From NCBI GenBank assembly GCA_002421005.1, contig DIJC01000004.1, forward strand, positions 186,001 to 250,000: DNA of 64,000 nucleotides, written 5' to 3'. The stretch is from Enterobacteriaceae bacterium UBA5654. Its GTDB lineage: Bacteria > Pseudomonadota > Gammaproteobacteria > Enterobacterales > Enterobacteriaceae. Positions 33,769 to 42,878 of the stretch are shown piece by piece (position 1 is the stretch's first letter; every line of letters begins with the position of its first letter). The notes beneath the pieces are model-generated. The model was not told the DNA's origin, searched no databases, and worked only from the letters and a program-made list of their open reading frames with translations. The position numbers and the translations under genes are program-made.

Positions 33769-36204
33769 TCAGACCTTCTCGATTTCAACAAGATTGGTAT
33801 GCTGCGGGTTGCCTTTCGCCAGCGGCGAGGGACGATGGGTGGTGAGGGTATTCATGCAGGAGCCATGATCGACCCGGTCGCCGGACATATCGGCGTCATG
33901 CCATGCGCCCTGTCCCATCGCGCTGACCCCCGGCATAATGCGCGGTGTCACTTTGGCGACGGTACGCACTTCGCCGCGACCGTTGAACACACGGACGGCA
34001 TCGCCGTTACGGATACCGCGTTTCTGCGCGTCGATCGGGTTCAGCCAGACTTCCTGACGGCAGGCGGCTTTCAGCACATCAATATTGCCGTAGCTTGAGT
34101 GGGTACGGGCTTTGTAATGAAAACCAAAAAGCTGGAGCGGGAACTGGCTGCGCAGCGGATCGTCCCAGCCTTCAAAGGCAGAGGCGTAGACCGGCAGGGG
34201 GCTGATGACGTCGCCTTTTTCAAGCTGCCAGCTTCCGGCAATGTCGGCGAGGCGACGGGAATAAATTTCAATTTTCCCCGACGGCGTCTTCAACGGGTTG
34301 GCTTCAGGATCGTCACGGAATTTTTTATAGGCAATAAAATGCCCGGCAGGGTCCCGGCGTTTATAGATCCCCATTTTTTTCAGTTCCTCATACGACGGAA
34401 GCTGGGGATCTTTTGCTGTCATCTGGGCGTATAAATATTTCAGCCAATCCTGCTGGCTGCGTCCTTCGGTGAACTGCTGGTAAACGCTGCTGCCCAGTCG
34501 TCTGGCGACTTCGCTCATCATCCAGTAAATTGACCGGCGTTCAAATTTTGCGCTGGTGGCAGGCTGAATAAAGATCAGGTAGCCCATATTTCCGGCGTAA
34601 TCGTTGGGAATAATATCTTCCTGCTCAACGGTCATTAAATCCGGCAGCAGAATATCGGCATATTTCGCCGACGAGGTCATAAAATTATCAATCACCACGA
34701 TCGTTTCGCATTTGGATTCATCCTGCAAAATATCGTGCGTTCGGTTGATATCAGAGTGCTGGTTGGTGATTGTATTCCCCGCATAGTTCCAGATAAATTT
34801 AATCGGCACGTCGAGCTTATCTTTGCCACGCACGCCGTCGCGCAGGGCAGTCATTTCCGGGCCTCTGTCGATGGCATCGGTCCAGCTAAAGCAGGAAATT
34901 TGCGTTTTCACCGGGTTATCCGGTAACGGCATCCGTTCAATGGTGATGGTATAGGTGGATTCACGCGCGCCGCTGTTGCCGCCGCTGATGCCCACATTGC
35001 CCGTCAGGATCGGCAGCATCGCAATCGCCCGTGAGGTTAATTCTCCATTGGCCTGACGCTGCGGTCCCCAGCCCTGACAAATGTACGCGGGTTTCGCGGT
35101 GCCAATTTCCCGCGCCAGTTTGATGATCCGATCGGCCGGAATACCGGTAATGCTGGCTGCCCACGCGGGCGTTTTGGCAACGCCGTCTTCGCCATCCCCA
35201 AGAATATATGCTTTGTAATGTCCATTTGCGGGCGCGTCTGCGGGCAGCGTTTTTTCATCGTATCCCACGCAGTAGCGATCCAGAAAAGGCTGATCGACCA
35301 GATTTTCGCTGATGAGTACCCATGCCAGACCGGCTACCAGCGCGGCATCCGTGCCGGGGCGGATCGGTATCCACTCATCTTCTCGTCCGGCAGCGGTATC
35401 GGTATAACGCGGATCAATAACGATCATTCTGGCGTTTGAACGTTCGCGCGCCTGCTCAAGAAGCCAGGTGATCCCGCCGCCGCTCATCCGCGTTTCGGCA
35501 GGGTTGTTGCCAAACATCACCACCAGTTTTGAGTTTTCAATATCCGAGGTGCTGTTGCCCTCATTCGACCCGTAGGTATAAGGCATGGCGCAGGCAATTT
35601 GCGCCGTCGAGTACGTCCCATAATGGCTAAGAAAGCCGCCGTAGCAGTTCATCAGGCGGGCAACGAGAGAAGCGTAGGGCGATGAGCGGGTAATATTTCC
35701 GCCGACAATCCCGGAGGAATAATTAATATAAACGGCTTCATTGCCGTATTTCTGCACCACGTTTTTTAAGCTGTTACTGATGCTATCCAGCGCTTCGTCC
35801 CAGCTAATGCGTTCAAATTTGCCTTCGCCGCGTTTTCCCACCCGCTTCATGGGGTAGTTAAGACGGTCAGGATGATTGATGCGCCGACGGATAGAGCGCC
35901 CGCGCAGACAGGCGCGGACCTGATGATCGCCGTACACGTCGTTCCCGGTGTTATCGGTTTCGACCCAGTAAACTTCATCATCGCGGACATGCAGACGTAG
36001 CGCGCAGCGACTGCCGCAGTTCACTGAACAGGCTCCCCAGACCACTTTCTCTGACGGTTGCGATGCCTGCCTGACCGCAGCGGCGGCGGGTTTAAAGCCA
36101 AAAGGTAATGAAAAATTTGTGGCGGCCAACGCCAGCGAACCGATTGCCGTCGATTTGACAAGCGTTCGTCGGCTTATACCGCCCTGGTTTTCGACACTGG
36201 ACAT
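33769..36204 (-). CDS. ynfE: Molybdopterin reductase catalytic subunit (YnfE/YnfF, DmsA family)
   Basis: 811 residues; of two adjacent ATGs the one at 36204 has the better Shine-Dalgarno spacing. The twin-arginine signal 'SRRTLVK' is followed by a hydrophobic stretch and 'AAAAV' cleavage region (about residue 43). An [4Fe-4S] site 'CSVNCGSRCALRL' follows, then the bis-MGD domains with 'CLRGRSIRRR'. Exported folded by Tat with DmsD help. E. coli YnfE/YnfF reduce selenate and may use DMSO-like acceptors. E. coli carries two tandem copies; here there is one, equally similar to both. Confidence 0.93.
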   Translation of the reverse strand: MSSVENQGGISRRTLVKSTAIGSLALAATNFSLPFGFKPAAAAVRQASQPSEKVVWGACSVNCGSRCALRLHVRDDEVYWVETDNTGNDVYGDHQVRACLRGRSIRRRINHPDRLNYPMKRVGKRGEGKFERISWDEALDSISNSLKNVVQKYGNEAVYINYSSGIVGGNITRSSPYASLVARLMNCYGGFLSHYGTYSTAQIACAMPYTYGSNEGNSTSDIENSKLVVMFGNNPAETRMSGGGITWLLEQARERSNARMIVIDPRYTDTAAGREDEWIPIRPGTDAALVAGLAWVLISENLVDQPFLDRYCVGYDEKTLPADAPANGHYKAYILGDGEDGVAKTPAWAASITGIPADRIIKLAREIGTAKPAYICQGWGPQRQANGELTSRAIAMLPILTGNVGISGGNSGARESTYTITIERMPLPDNPVKTQISCFSWTDAIDRGPEMTALRDGVRGKDKLDVPIKFIWNYAGNTITNQHSDINRTHDILQDESKCETIVVIDNFMTSSAKYADILLPDLMTVEQEDIIPNDYAGNMGYLIFIQPATSAKFERRSIYWMMSEVARRLGSSVYQQFTEGRSQQDWLKYLYAQMTAKDPQLPSYEELKKMGIYKRRDPAGHFIAYKKFRDDPEANPLKTPSGKIEIYSRRLADIAGSWQLEKGDVISPLPVYASAFEGWDDPLRSQFPLQLFGFHYKARTHSSYGNIDVLKAACRQEVWLNPIDAQKRGIRNGDAVRVFNGRGEVRTVAKVTPRIMPGVSAMGQGAWHDADMSGDRVDHGSCMNTLTTHRPSPLAKGNPQHTNLVEIEKV

Positions 36205-36277
36205 CATTGCTCCATCATAGTTATCGTTTTAAAAACGTTAACGGCCGTAATTAATATCGGCCTAATGATGGGCATCC

Positions 36278-36293
36278 TACCTCTTCAGGAGTA
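36278..36293. promoter_or_regulatory. NarL/NarP-type 7-2-7 site upstream of the reductase operon
   Basis: TACCTCT-TC-AGGAGTA. Both halves fit the NarL heptamer TACYYMT exactly and are arranged as the inverted 7-2-7 repeat that NarL and NarP prefer. It is 74-89 bp upstream of the catalytic-subunit start. The E. coli ynfEFGH operon is repressed by nitrate through NarL. Confidence 0.65.
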
Positions 36294-36398
36294 AGAGAAA
36301 TTATCTCTGGTCAAAAACGTGGGGATTTCAGTCGAAAAGCTGGCGTTTAATTGATAGTGCTCACAATATTTAAACGCCAGGATTGAGGTTTTACTTAT

Positions 36399-36701
36399 TT
36401 ACTGCGGTTCGCTGGTCTGACTGTCCTGCGTGGCACCACCGCTGACCGGATAATTGCCGCTGCTGGTGCGCGTGTAGAGAATTTTATAGGTGTCACTGGC
36501 GCAGTGACCGACCACCTGCGCATCCGGCTGGTCGCTCTGATCGTTAGGCACTATCGCCAGCGTAAAGCCAGATTCGGGCACGCCGTTGTTGATGATTTTT
36601 TGCTGGATATCACTTTTTACTCGCTCACACGAGTCCGGGGCCGCCAGCGCCGGGGCTGCTGCTGCCACCAGCAGCGCAAGTAACCAACGTGAAGTCTTCA
36701 T
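36399..36701 (-). CDS. ynfD: YnfD, DUF1161 periplasmic protein
   Basis: 100 residues from the ATG at 36701 (preceded by AGGAGACGACT). Signal peptide about 1-20 ('LLALLVAAAAPALAA'). The DUF1161 core 'DSCERVKSDIQQKIINNGVP' has a paired cysteine further on in 'VVGHCASDTYKILYTR'. Function unknown. It diverges from ynfC. Confidence 0.9.
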   Translation of the reverse strand: MKTSRWLLALLVAAAAPALAAPDSCERVKSDIQQKIINNGVPESGFTLAIVPNDQSDQPDAQVVGHCASDTYKILYTRTSSGNYPVSGGATQDSQTSEPQ

Positions 36702-36804
36702 AGTCGTCTCCTGAGGTGTGACATTATTTAAAGGATAGCACATACCGTGTAAACGACTGTATTTGCTATTATAATTGAGAAAGATCCCGAATCAGGTAGA
36801 TAAC

Positions 36805-37515
36805 GTGAAGAAATTACTCTTATTACTCCCTCTGGCATCCTTACTGACCGGCTGCGATGACCCGGCACCACCTGAAGCCTTCACCCCAGAGATGGCGGGC
36901 TTTTCCAGCGAGTTTGACTTTGACCCACTGCGTGGACCGGTGAAAGAATTTAGCCAGACGCTGCTCAATGATAAGGGCGAAGTGGCGAAGCGGGTTTCGG
37001 CCTCGCTGTCAAAAGAAGGGTGCTTTGATCTGCTGGAACTGCACGACGTCGAAAATGACTCCGGCGTGGCGCTGATTCTGGACGCCAATTTTTATCTGGA
37101 TGCCCAGACGCACGAGAAAAAAGTGCGCCTGCAGGGTAAATGCCAGCTGGCTGAAATTCCGGCATCAGGAATGACCTGGGATACCAACGACCGGGGCTTT
37201 ATCATCGCGGCGAAAGGTCAGGATGTGCAAAAGGAATATCGCTACGATGCCGATGGCTACCCGCTGGCGAAAGTCACTATCGCCAAAGACAAACGACTGG
37301 AAGATGAAATCGATCCTCCCGCCGATCCGCGCAAGAAAATGAATTATACGGCGGTAAGCCTGCTGAATAATCATCCGCTCAGTCGGGCAAAACAGACCTG
37401 CGATTACGATCGCCATGATAATCCGCTGACCTGCAAATTGCAGATCACCGACGAAAGCGCAGCCCCGCCGGTGGAAATTGAATACACCATTAAAAACGAA
37501 ATCAAATATTATTAA
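36805..37515 (+). CDS. ynfC: YnfC, outer-membrane-type lipoprotein
   Basis: 236 residues from a GTG start at 36805, equal to the E. coli length; the upstream in-frame ATG adds ten non-conserved residues. The lipobox is 'LASLLTGC' with lipidated Cys at residue 17, followed by D at +2 (CDD), which may favour inner-membrane retention. Conserved 'EFDFDPLRGPVK'. UPF0257 family, function unknown. Confidence 0.88.
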   Translation: MKKLLLLLPLASLLTGCDDPAPPEAFTPEMAGFSSEFDFDPLRGPVKEFSQTLLNDKGEVAKRVSASLSKEGCFDLLELHDVENDSGVALILDANFYLDAQTHEKKVRLQGKCQLAEIPASGMTWDTNDRGFIIAAKGQDVQKEYRYDADGYPLAKVTIAKDKRLEDEIDPPADPRKKMNYTAVSLLNNHPLSRAKQTCDYDRHDNPLTCKLQITDESAAPPVEIEYTIKNEIKYY

Positions 37516-37529
37516 CCCTGACGCGCAGA

Positions 37530-38084
37530 TTACTGCGCGGTAGGTTTTAACAACGTCGAACCTGATGGCTTGTGCGTCTCCAGATATTCATGCTGGAAAA
37601 TACACATGCGAATGGTGTTACGATATTCACCGTTGATAAAGAATTCATGAATAAGCTCGCCTTCGATTCTGAATCCCAGCTTGCGGTAAATATGAATCGC
37701 CTTCTCATTCTCTTTATCAACGATCAAATAGAGCTTATACAGATTTAACACCGTAAAGCCGTAGTCCATCGCCAGCTTCGCGGCCCGTGACGCCAGTCCT
37801 TTACCCTGATGCTCCGGGGAGATAATAATCTGGAACTCAGCGCGGCGGTGAACGTGGTTGATCTCCACCAGCTCAACCAGACCGACGTTATCGCCGTCGC
37901 ACACGACGACAAAACGGCGCTCACTCTGATCGTGAATATGCTTGTCGTAAAGATCGGACAGTTCAACAAAAGCCTCGTACGGCTCTTCAAACCAGTAGCG
38001 CATGACGCTGGCATTGTTATCCAGTTGATGCACAAAGCGCAGATCTTCACGCTCAAGAGGGCGGAGCTTAACACTGTCAGTCAT
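37530..38084 (-). CDS. speG: SpeG, spermidine N1-acetyltransferase
   Basis: 184 residues (E. coli 186) from the ATG at 38084. GNAT fold with acetyl-CoA motif 'SPEHQGKGLASRAAKLAMDY' and the spermidine/allosteric region 'MRYWFEEPYEAF' near residues 28-40. Acetylates spermidine and spermine to limit toxicity. Complements MdtJI polyamine export encoded 16 kb to the left. Converges with ynfC. Confidence 0.96.
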   Translation of the reverse strand: MTDSVKLRPLEREDLRFVHQLDNNASVMRYWFEEPYEAFVELSDLYDKHIHDQSERRFVVVCDGDNVGLVELVEINHVHRRAEFQIIISPEHQGKGLASRAAKLAMDYGFTVLNLYKLYLIVDKENEKAIHIYRKLGFRIEGELIHEFFINGEYRNTIRMCIFQHEYLETHKPSGSTLLKPTAQ

Positions 38085-38111
38085 CTGAATCCTTTCCTGC
38101 AAAATAATGAA

Positions 38112-38459
38112 TTACGGATTGACTGCCCGCCCGGTGCGGCGATCGAGGCAGCGCAGGGTATTCGGTTCCCAGTAGGCATTCACGTTGGCGCTCTGCTGGC
38201 ATTTATCTTCAGCGTCAAACGCAACGTCCGCTTTGTCCCACTCTTTTTCCGCACGCTTGTTGACCTTCTGGCGTAAAGTGCGGGTATCGTTCCATTGTTC
38301 TTTATCCATCGCCGCATTCTGACGGCTTTGGGCGCTGTCGCCCGATTCAATCACCAGTTTGCTGGTTTCGGCATGGACCGGACCAGAAGCGGTATAAACC
38401 ACGGCAGCCAATGCCAGCAGAGCGGTCAGGCCCAGACGTTTATTCAGTGTCATTTTCAT
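38112..38459 (-). CDS. ynfB: YnfB, UPF0482 periplasmic protein
   Basis: 115 residues. Signal peptide about 1-30 (cut after 'GPVHA'). The body 'LVIESGDSAQSRQNAAMDKE' and 'YWEPNTLRCLDRRTGR' is nearly identical to E. coli YnfB, with two cysteines that may pair. Function unknown. Upstream of speG on the same strand, 27 bp away, probably one transcript. Confidence 0.9.
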   Translation of the reverse strand: MKMTLNKRLGLTALLALAAVVYTASGPVHAETSKLVIESGDSAQSRQNAAMDKEQWNDTRTLRQKVNKRAEKEWDKADVAFDAEDKCQQSANVNAYWEPNTLRCLDRRTGRAVNP

Positions 38460-38613
38460 TGCAGATCCTTTATTCAGTACCTGGAATAGTACCCATAAGC
38501 CGATTTTACCCTAAACCCTTCATCCTTCAAGCTGTGCGATAAAAGCGCGGCATTCTCAGGAAAACCTGATTATGCCGTATCATGTCTGAACAAAACCTCA
38601 CTGAACCGGGCAA

Positions 38614-38940
38614 ATGATTAAAATTACCTTGTTGTTTTTTGTTACCGCCGTTTGCGAAATCGTCGGCTGCTTTCTTCCGTGGCTCTGGCTGAAGCGCGGG
38701 GCTACCCCGTTGTTACTGATACCCGCCGGGCTGGCGCTGGCGATGTTCGTCTGGCTGTTGACGCTGCATCCGGCTGCCAGCGGGCGTGTCTACGCCGCTT
38801 ACGGCGGGGTCTACGTCTGCACCGCGCTGCTGTGGTTGCGGCTGGTCGATGGCGTAAAACTCAGCGTTTATGACTGGCTGGGCGCGCTGGTGGCGCTTTG
38901 CGGCATGCTGATTATCGTTGCCGGATGGGGGCGCGCCTGA
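38614..38940 (+). CDS. ynfA: YnfA, UPF0060 small membrane transporter
   Basis: 108 residues, four helices; 'TAVCEIVGCFLPWLWLK' carries the conserved membrane glutamate near residue 15, and 'GRVYAAYGGVYV' is the loop motif. SMR-like family; YnfA homologues confer drug efflux in Shigella. No clear Shine-Dalgarno, as in E. coli. Followed by rspA. Confidence 0.92.
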   Translation: MIKITLLFFVTAVCEIVGCFLPWLWLKRGATPLLLIPAGLALAMFVWLLTLHPAASGRVYAAYGGVYVCTALLWLRLVDGVKLSVYDWLGALVALCGMLIIVAGWGRA

Positions 38941-39048
38941 GCGGCTTTTTTGTGATCGACAACGGCTTTTTCGATCTTAATACTTGTATGGTAGTAGTTC
39001 AGTTGCGTAAATTCCCTGCATCCCACGAAGAAGATGTAAGGAACAGAA

Positions 39049-40263
39049 ATGAAAATTATTGCCGCAGACGTTTTTGTCACCTGTCCGGGCCGTAACTTTG
39101 TTACGTTAAAAATTACTACCGAAGACGGTATTACCGGTCTGGGCGACGCAACGTTAAACGGACGCGAGCTGTCGGTGGCCTCCTATCTGAAAGATCACCT
39201 TTGCCCGCAGCTTATTGGTCGCGACGCGCACCGCATCGAAGACATCTGGCAGTTTTTCTACAAAGGGGCGTACTGGCGGCGCGGGCCGGTCACGATGTCG
39301 GCAATCTCAGCGGTGGATATGGCGCTGTGGGATATCAAAGCGAAAGCAGCCAACATGCCGTTATATCAGTTGCTGGGCGGCGCTTCGCGTGAAGGTGTCA
39401 TGGTGTATTGCCACACCACCGGACATTCCCTTGATGATGTCCTTGAAGACTACGCCCGCCACAAAGAGATGGGCTTCAAAGCGATCCGTGTGCAGTGCGG
39501 CGTACCGGGCATGAAAACCACCTACGGCATGTCGAAGGGCAAAGGGCTGGCCTATGAGCCAGCCACCAAAGGGCAGTGGCCGGAAGAGCAGCTGTGGTCC
39601 ACTGAAAAGTATCTCGACTTTACGCCCAAACTGTTTGCCGCCGTGCGTGAAAAGTTCGGCTTTAACGAGCATCTGCTGCACGACATGCATCACCGTCTGA
39701 CGCCGATTGAGGCCGCGCGTTTTGGTAAAAGCATTGAAGATTATCGGCTGTTCTGGATGGAAGATCCGACGCCTGCTGAAAATCAGGAGTGCTTCCGCCT
39801 GATCCGCCAGCATACCGTGACGCCAGTGGCGGTCGGCGAAGTCTTTAACAGCATCTGGGACTGCAAACAGCTGATTGAAGAGCAACTTATCGACTATATC
39901 CGCACCACTATCACTCACGCGGGCGGGATTACCGGTATGCGCCGCATTGCCGATTTTGCGTCGCTGTATCAGGTGCGCACCGGCTCGCATGGCCCGTCCG
40001 ATCTCTCTCCGGTCTGCATGGCAGCCGCACTGCATTTCGATCTGTGGGTGCCTAATTTCGGCGTTCAGGAATATATGGGCTACTCCGAACAAATGCTGGA
40101 AGTCTTCCCGCACAACTGGACCTTTGATAACGGTTATATGCACCCTGGTGATAAGCCGGGTCTGGGCATCGAATTCGATGAAAAGCTGGCCGCGAAATAT
40201 CCCTACGATCCCGCGTATTTACCGGTAGCCCGCCTGGAAGATGGCACGCTGTGGAACTGGTGA
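39049..40263 (+). CDS. rspA: RspA, D-mannonate dehydratase-family enolase
   Basis: 404 residues, E. coli length. Enolase-superfamily fold: Mg ligands in 'HLLHDMHHR', 'FWMEDPTPAEN' and 'VAVGEVFNS', with ManD-type 'HGPSDLSPVCMAAALHF' near residue 312. Family members dehydrate D-mannonate or D-gluconate, often poorly. The original 'starvation sensing/homoserine lactone' role in E. coli is doubtful. First gene of rspA-rspB-ydfJ; ribosome site TAAGGAACAGA. Confidence 0.93.
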   Translation: MKIIAADVFVTCPGRNFVTLKITTEDGITGLGDATLNGRELSVASYLKDHLCPQLIGRDAHRIEDIWQFFYKGAYWRRGPVTMSAISAVDMALWDIKAKAANMPLYQLLGGASREGVMVYCHTTGHSLDDVLEDYARHKEMGFKAIRVQCGVPGMKTTYGMSKGKGLAYEPATKGQWPEEQLWSTEKYLDFTPKLFAAVREKFGFNEHLLHDMHHRLTPIEAARFGKSIEDYRLFWMEDPTPAENQECFRLIRQHTVTPVAVGEVFNSIWDCKQLIEEQLIDYIRTTITHAGGITGMRRIADFASLYQVRTGSHGPSDLSPVCMAAALHFDLWVPNFGVQEYMGYSEQMLEVFPHNWTFDNGYMHPGDKPGLGIEFDEKLAAKYPYDPAYLPVARLEDGTLWNW

Positions 40264-40274
40264 GGAGAAACAAG

Positions 40275-41294
40275 ATGAAAAGCATCGTTATTAAAAAACC
40301 CAATGAACTGATTATTGAAGAGCGTGATTTACCCGTGCCAACGGCGGGTGAGGTCCGGGTCAGAATTGAACTGGCGGGTATTTGTGGCTCGGACAGCCAT
40401 ATTTATCGTGGTCATAACCCGTTTGCAAAATACCCCAGGGTGATCGGTCATGAGTTTTTCGGCGTCATTGAGGCTGTCGGGGAGGGTGTCTCTTCGCAGC
40501 GTCTGGGTGAGCGGGTGTCGGTTGACCCGGTGATCAGTTGTGGTCACTGTTACCCGTGCACCATTGGCAAACCCAATGTCTGCACCAGCCTTGTGGTATT
40601 GGGAGTGCATCGCGATGGCGGCTTCAGTCAATACGCTGTGGTGCCAGAACGCAATGCATGGACTATTCCCGACGCGCTGACCTCGCGCCAGGCGGTGATG
40701 GTCGAACCTTTTACGATTGCCGCCAATGTCACAGGCCAGATTAATCCCGGAAAAAATGATATCGCGTTAATCTATGGCGCGGGTCCAATGGGGCTTACCT
40801 GCGTTCAGGCACTGAAAGGTGTGTATGGCGTGAAACAGATCATCGTCACTGACCGTATCGATGAACGTCTGGCAATGGCCGCGCAAAACGGTGCCGACTG
40901 GACGATTAATAACGGGCAGCAGTCTCTTCAAAAAGCACTGGAAGAGAAAGGCATTAAACCGACGCTGATTATCGACGCGGCGTGCCATCCTTCGATTTTG
41001 CAGGAAGCGATTTCTCTGGCATCGCCAGCGGCGCGTATTGCCATTATGGGTTTTTCCAGTGAACCCTGTGAAATTATCCAGCAGGGGATCACCGGAAAAG
41101 AATTATCCATTTTTTCTTCCCGTTTGAATGCCAATAAATTTCCAGTCGTTATCGACTGGTTGACCAAAGGGCTGATCGACCCTGAAAAACTCATTACCCA
41201 TACTTTTGACTATCACCACGTTACCGACGCCATTGATTTATTTGAACGCGATCAGCGCAAATGCTGCAAAGTTTTGCTGACGTTTTCTCAATAA
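40275..41294 (+). CDS. rspB: RspB, zinc-dependent sugar-acid/polyol dehydrogenase
   Basis: 339 residues from the ATG at 40275 after GAGGAGAAACAAG. MDR family: catalytic zinc site 'CGSDSHIYRG' and 'VIGHEFFG', structural zinc cysteines 'CGHCYPCTIGKPNVC', Rossmann motif 'YGAGPMGL'. Likely oxidises a sugar acid or alditol; L-gulonate-type substrates have been proposed for relatives. Eleven bases after rspA. Confidence 0.92.
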   Translation: MKSIVIKKPNELIIEERDLPVPTAGEVRVRIELAGICGSDSHIYRGHNPFAKYPRVIGHEFFGVIEAVGEGVSSQRLGERVSVDPVISCGHCYPCTIGKPNVCTSLVVLGVHRDGGFSQYAVVPERNAWTIPDALTSRQAVMVEPFTIAANVTGQINPGKNDIALIYGAGPMGLTCVQALKGVYGVKQIIVTDRIDERLAMAAQNGADWTINNGQQSLQKALEEKGIKPTLIIDAACHPSILQEAISLASPAARIAIMGFSSEPCEIIQQGITGKELSIFSSRLNANKFPVVIDWLTKGLIDPEKLITHTFDYHHVTDAIDLFERDQRKCCKVLLTFSQ

Positions 41295-41345
41295 GCCCGT
41301 GTAGCCGAAGCGTGGTACACATCTTACCTCTCTGAGATAGCCAAT

Positions 41346-42722
41346 ATGACGCAACTTAAACATGAACGAAGCACTAAAGATTTAGTGAGAGCCGCCGTAT
41401 CAGGATGGCTGGGAACTGCACTGGAGTTTATGGATTTCCAGCTTTATTCTCTTGGCGCAGCACTGGTATTCCATGAAATATTTTTCCCGGAACAGTCTGC
41501 AGCGATGGCGCTTATTCTGGCCATGGGCACTTATGGTGCGGGATATATTGCACGCATTATCGGCGCATTTATTTTTGGCCGAATGGGCGACACCATCGGG
41601 CGTAAAAAGGTGCTGTTTATCACCATCACTATGATGGGGATCTGTACCACCTTAATCGGCGTGCTGCCGACCTATGCGCAGATCGGCATTTTTGCGCCAG
41701 TACTGCTGGTCACATTGCGTATCATTCAGGGGTTGGGTGCGGGTGCGGAAATTTCAGGTGCAGGCACCATGCTGGCTGAGTACGCGCCCAAAGGGAAGCG
41801 CGGCATCATTTCTTCGCTGGTGGCGATGGGAACAAACTGCGGCACTCTGAGTGCAACCGCAATCTGGGCGGTGATGTTTTTCGTCCTTGATCGGGAACAA
41901 CTCCTGGCATGGGGCTGGCGTGTGCCGTTTCTGGCAAGCGTCGTGGTAATGATCTTTGCTATCTGGCTGCGTTTTAACCTGAAAGAGAGTCCGGTATTCG
42001 AGAAGGTCAATGATGGAGAACATGCGCCAGCAAAAATCGATCCGCAGCAAAATACATTAGGCGCCATGTTTAAAAGCAAATCGTTCTGGCTGGCTACCGG
42101 GCTGCGATTTGGTCAGGCAGGGAATTCCGGGTTAATCCAGACGTTTCTTGCCGGTTATTTAGTACAAACGCTGCTGTTTGATAAAAGTATTCCTACTGAT
42201 GCGTTAATGATCAGTTCGGTTATCGGTTTTATCACTATTCCGTTACTGGGTTGGCTGTCGGATAAATTTGGTCGCCGTCTGCCTTATATTATTCTGAATA
42301 TCTCGGCAATTGTGCTGGCGTGGCCGATGCTGTCAATTATTGTCGATAGCAGCTACAAGCCCGGCGTCATTATGGCGGCGTTAATCGTCATTCATAATTT
42401 CGCGGTGCTGGGTCTGTTCGCGCTGGAAAATATCACTATGGCGGAAATGTTTGGCTCCCGTAATCGTTTTACCCGAATGGCGATTGCCAAAGAGGCCGGG
42501 GGTTTAGTCGCCGTGGGTTTTGGGCCGGTGCTGGCAGGTATTTTCTGCAACATGACCGGTTCATGGTGGCCAATTCTGGCGATGGTTATCATTTATTCTC
42601 TCATCGGTTTGCTGTCGGCGTTCCTGATGCCGGAGGTCAAAGATCGCGATTTAAGCCTTGTTAACGATGCCGCCGATGTCACGCACGCCAGCAAAGCCGC
42701 TCAGGTTCACCACTACAGTTAA
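41346..42722 (+). CDS. ydfJ: YdfJ, intact MHS-family sugar-acid transporter
   Basis: 458 residues, twelve helices, metabolite-H+ symporter (MHS) branch of MFS. 'GRMGDTIGRKKVLF' between helices 2 and 3 and 'GWLSDKFGRRLPY' between 8 and 9 are the MFS loop motifs. Lies 51 bp after rspB, so it probably imports the substrate of RspA/RspB. As I recall, E. coli K-12 ydfJ is a broken gene next to the Qin prophage; here it is complete and uninterrupted. Confidence 0.85.
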   Translation: MTQLKHERSTKDLVRAAVSGWLGTALEFMDFQLYSLGAALVFHEIFFPEQSAAMALILAMGTYGAGYIARIIGAFIFGRMGDTIGRKKVLFITITMMGICTTLIGVLPTYAQIGIFAPVLLVTLRIIQGLGAGAEISGAGTMLAEYAPKGKRGIISSLVAMGTNCGTLSATAIWAVMFFVLDREQLLAWGWRVPFLASVVVMIFAIWLRFNLKESPVFEKVNDGEHAPAKIDPQQNTLGAMFKSKSFWLATGLRFGQAGNSGLIQTFLAGYLVQTLLFDKSIPTDALMISSVIGFITIPLLGWLSDKFGRRLPYIILNISAIVLAWPMLSIIVDSSYKPGVIMAALIVIHNFAVLGLFALENITMAEMFGSRNRFTRMAIAKEAGGLVAVGFGPVLAGIFCNMTGSWWPILAMVIIYSLIGLLSAFLMPEVKDRDLSLVNDAADVTHASKAAQVHHYS

Positions 42723-42728
42723 CACTGA

Positions 42729-42757
42729 CAGAAGGGGCGTCAAATGACGCCTTTTCT
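42729..42757 (+). terminator. Terminator of rspA-rspB-ydfJ
   Basis: Inverted arms AGAAGGGGCGTCA and TGACGCCTTTTCT with two G-T wobbles and a 2-base loop; the right arm is T-rich. Starts 7 bp after the ydfJ stop. Confidence 0.65.
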
Positions 42758-42878
42758 GACACATTTGGTTACCATTCTAGATGAGGTAGTCGTTAAATCC
42801 TGTCGCAAATCATAAAGTGATTTTCGCGACATCGTAATCTAATGAACCACCGTTTCATTTATCAAAACGAGTATTATC

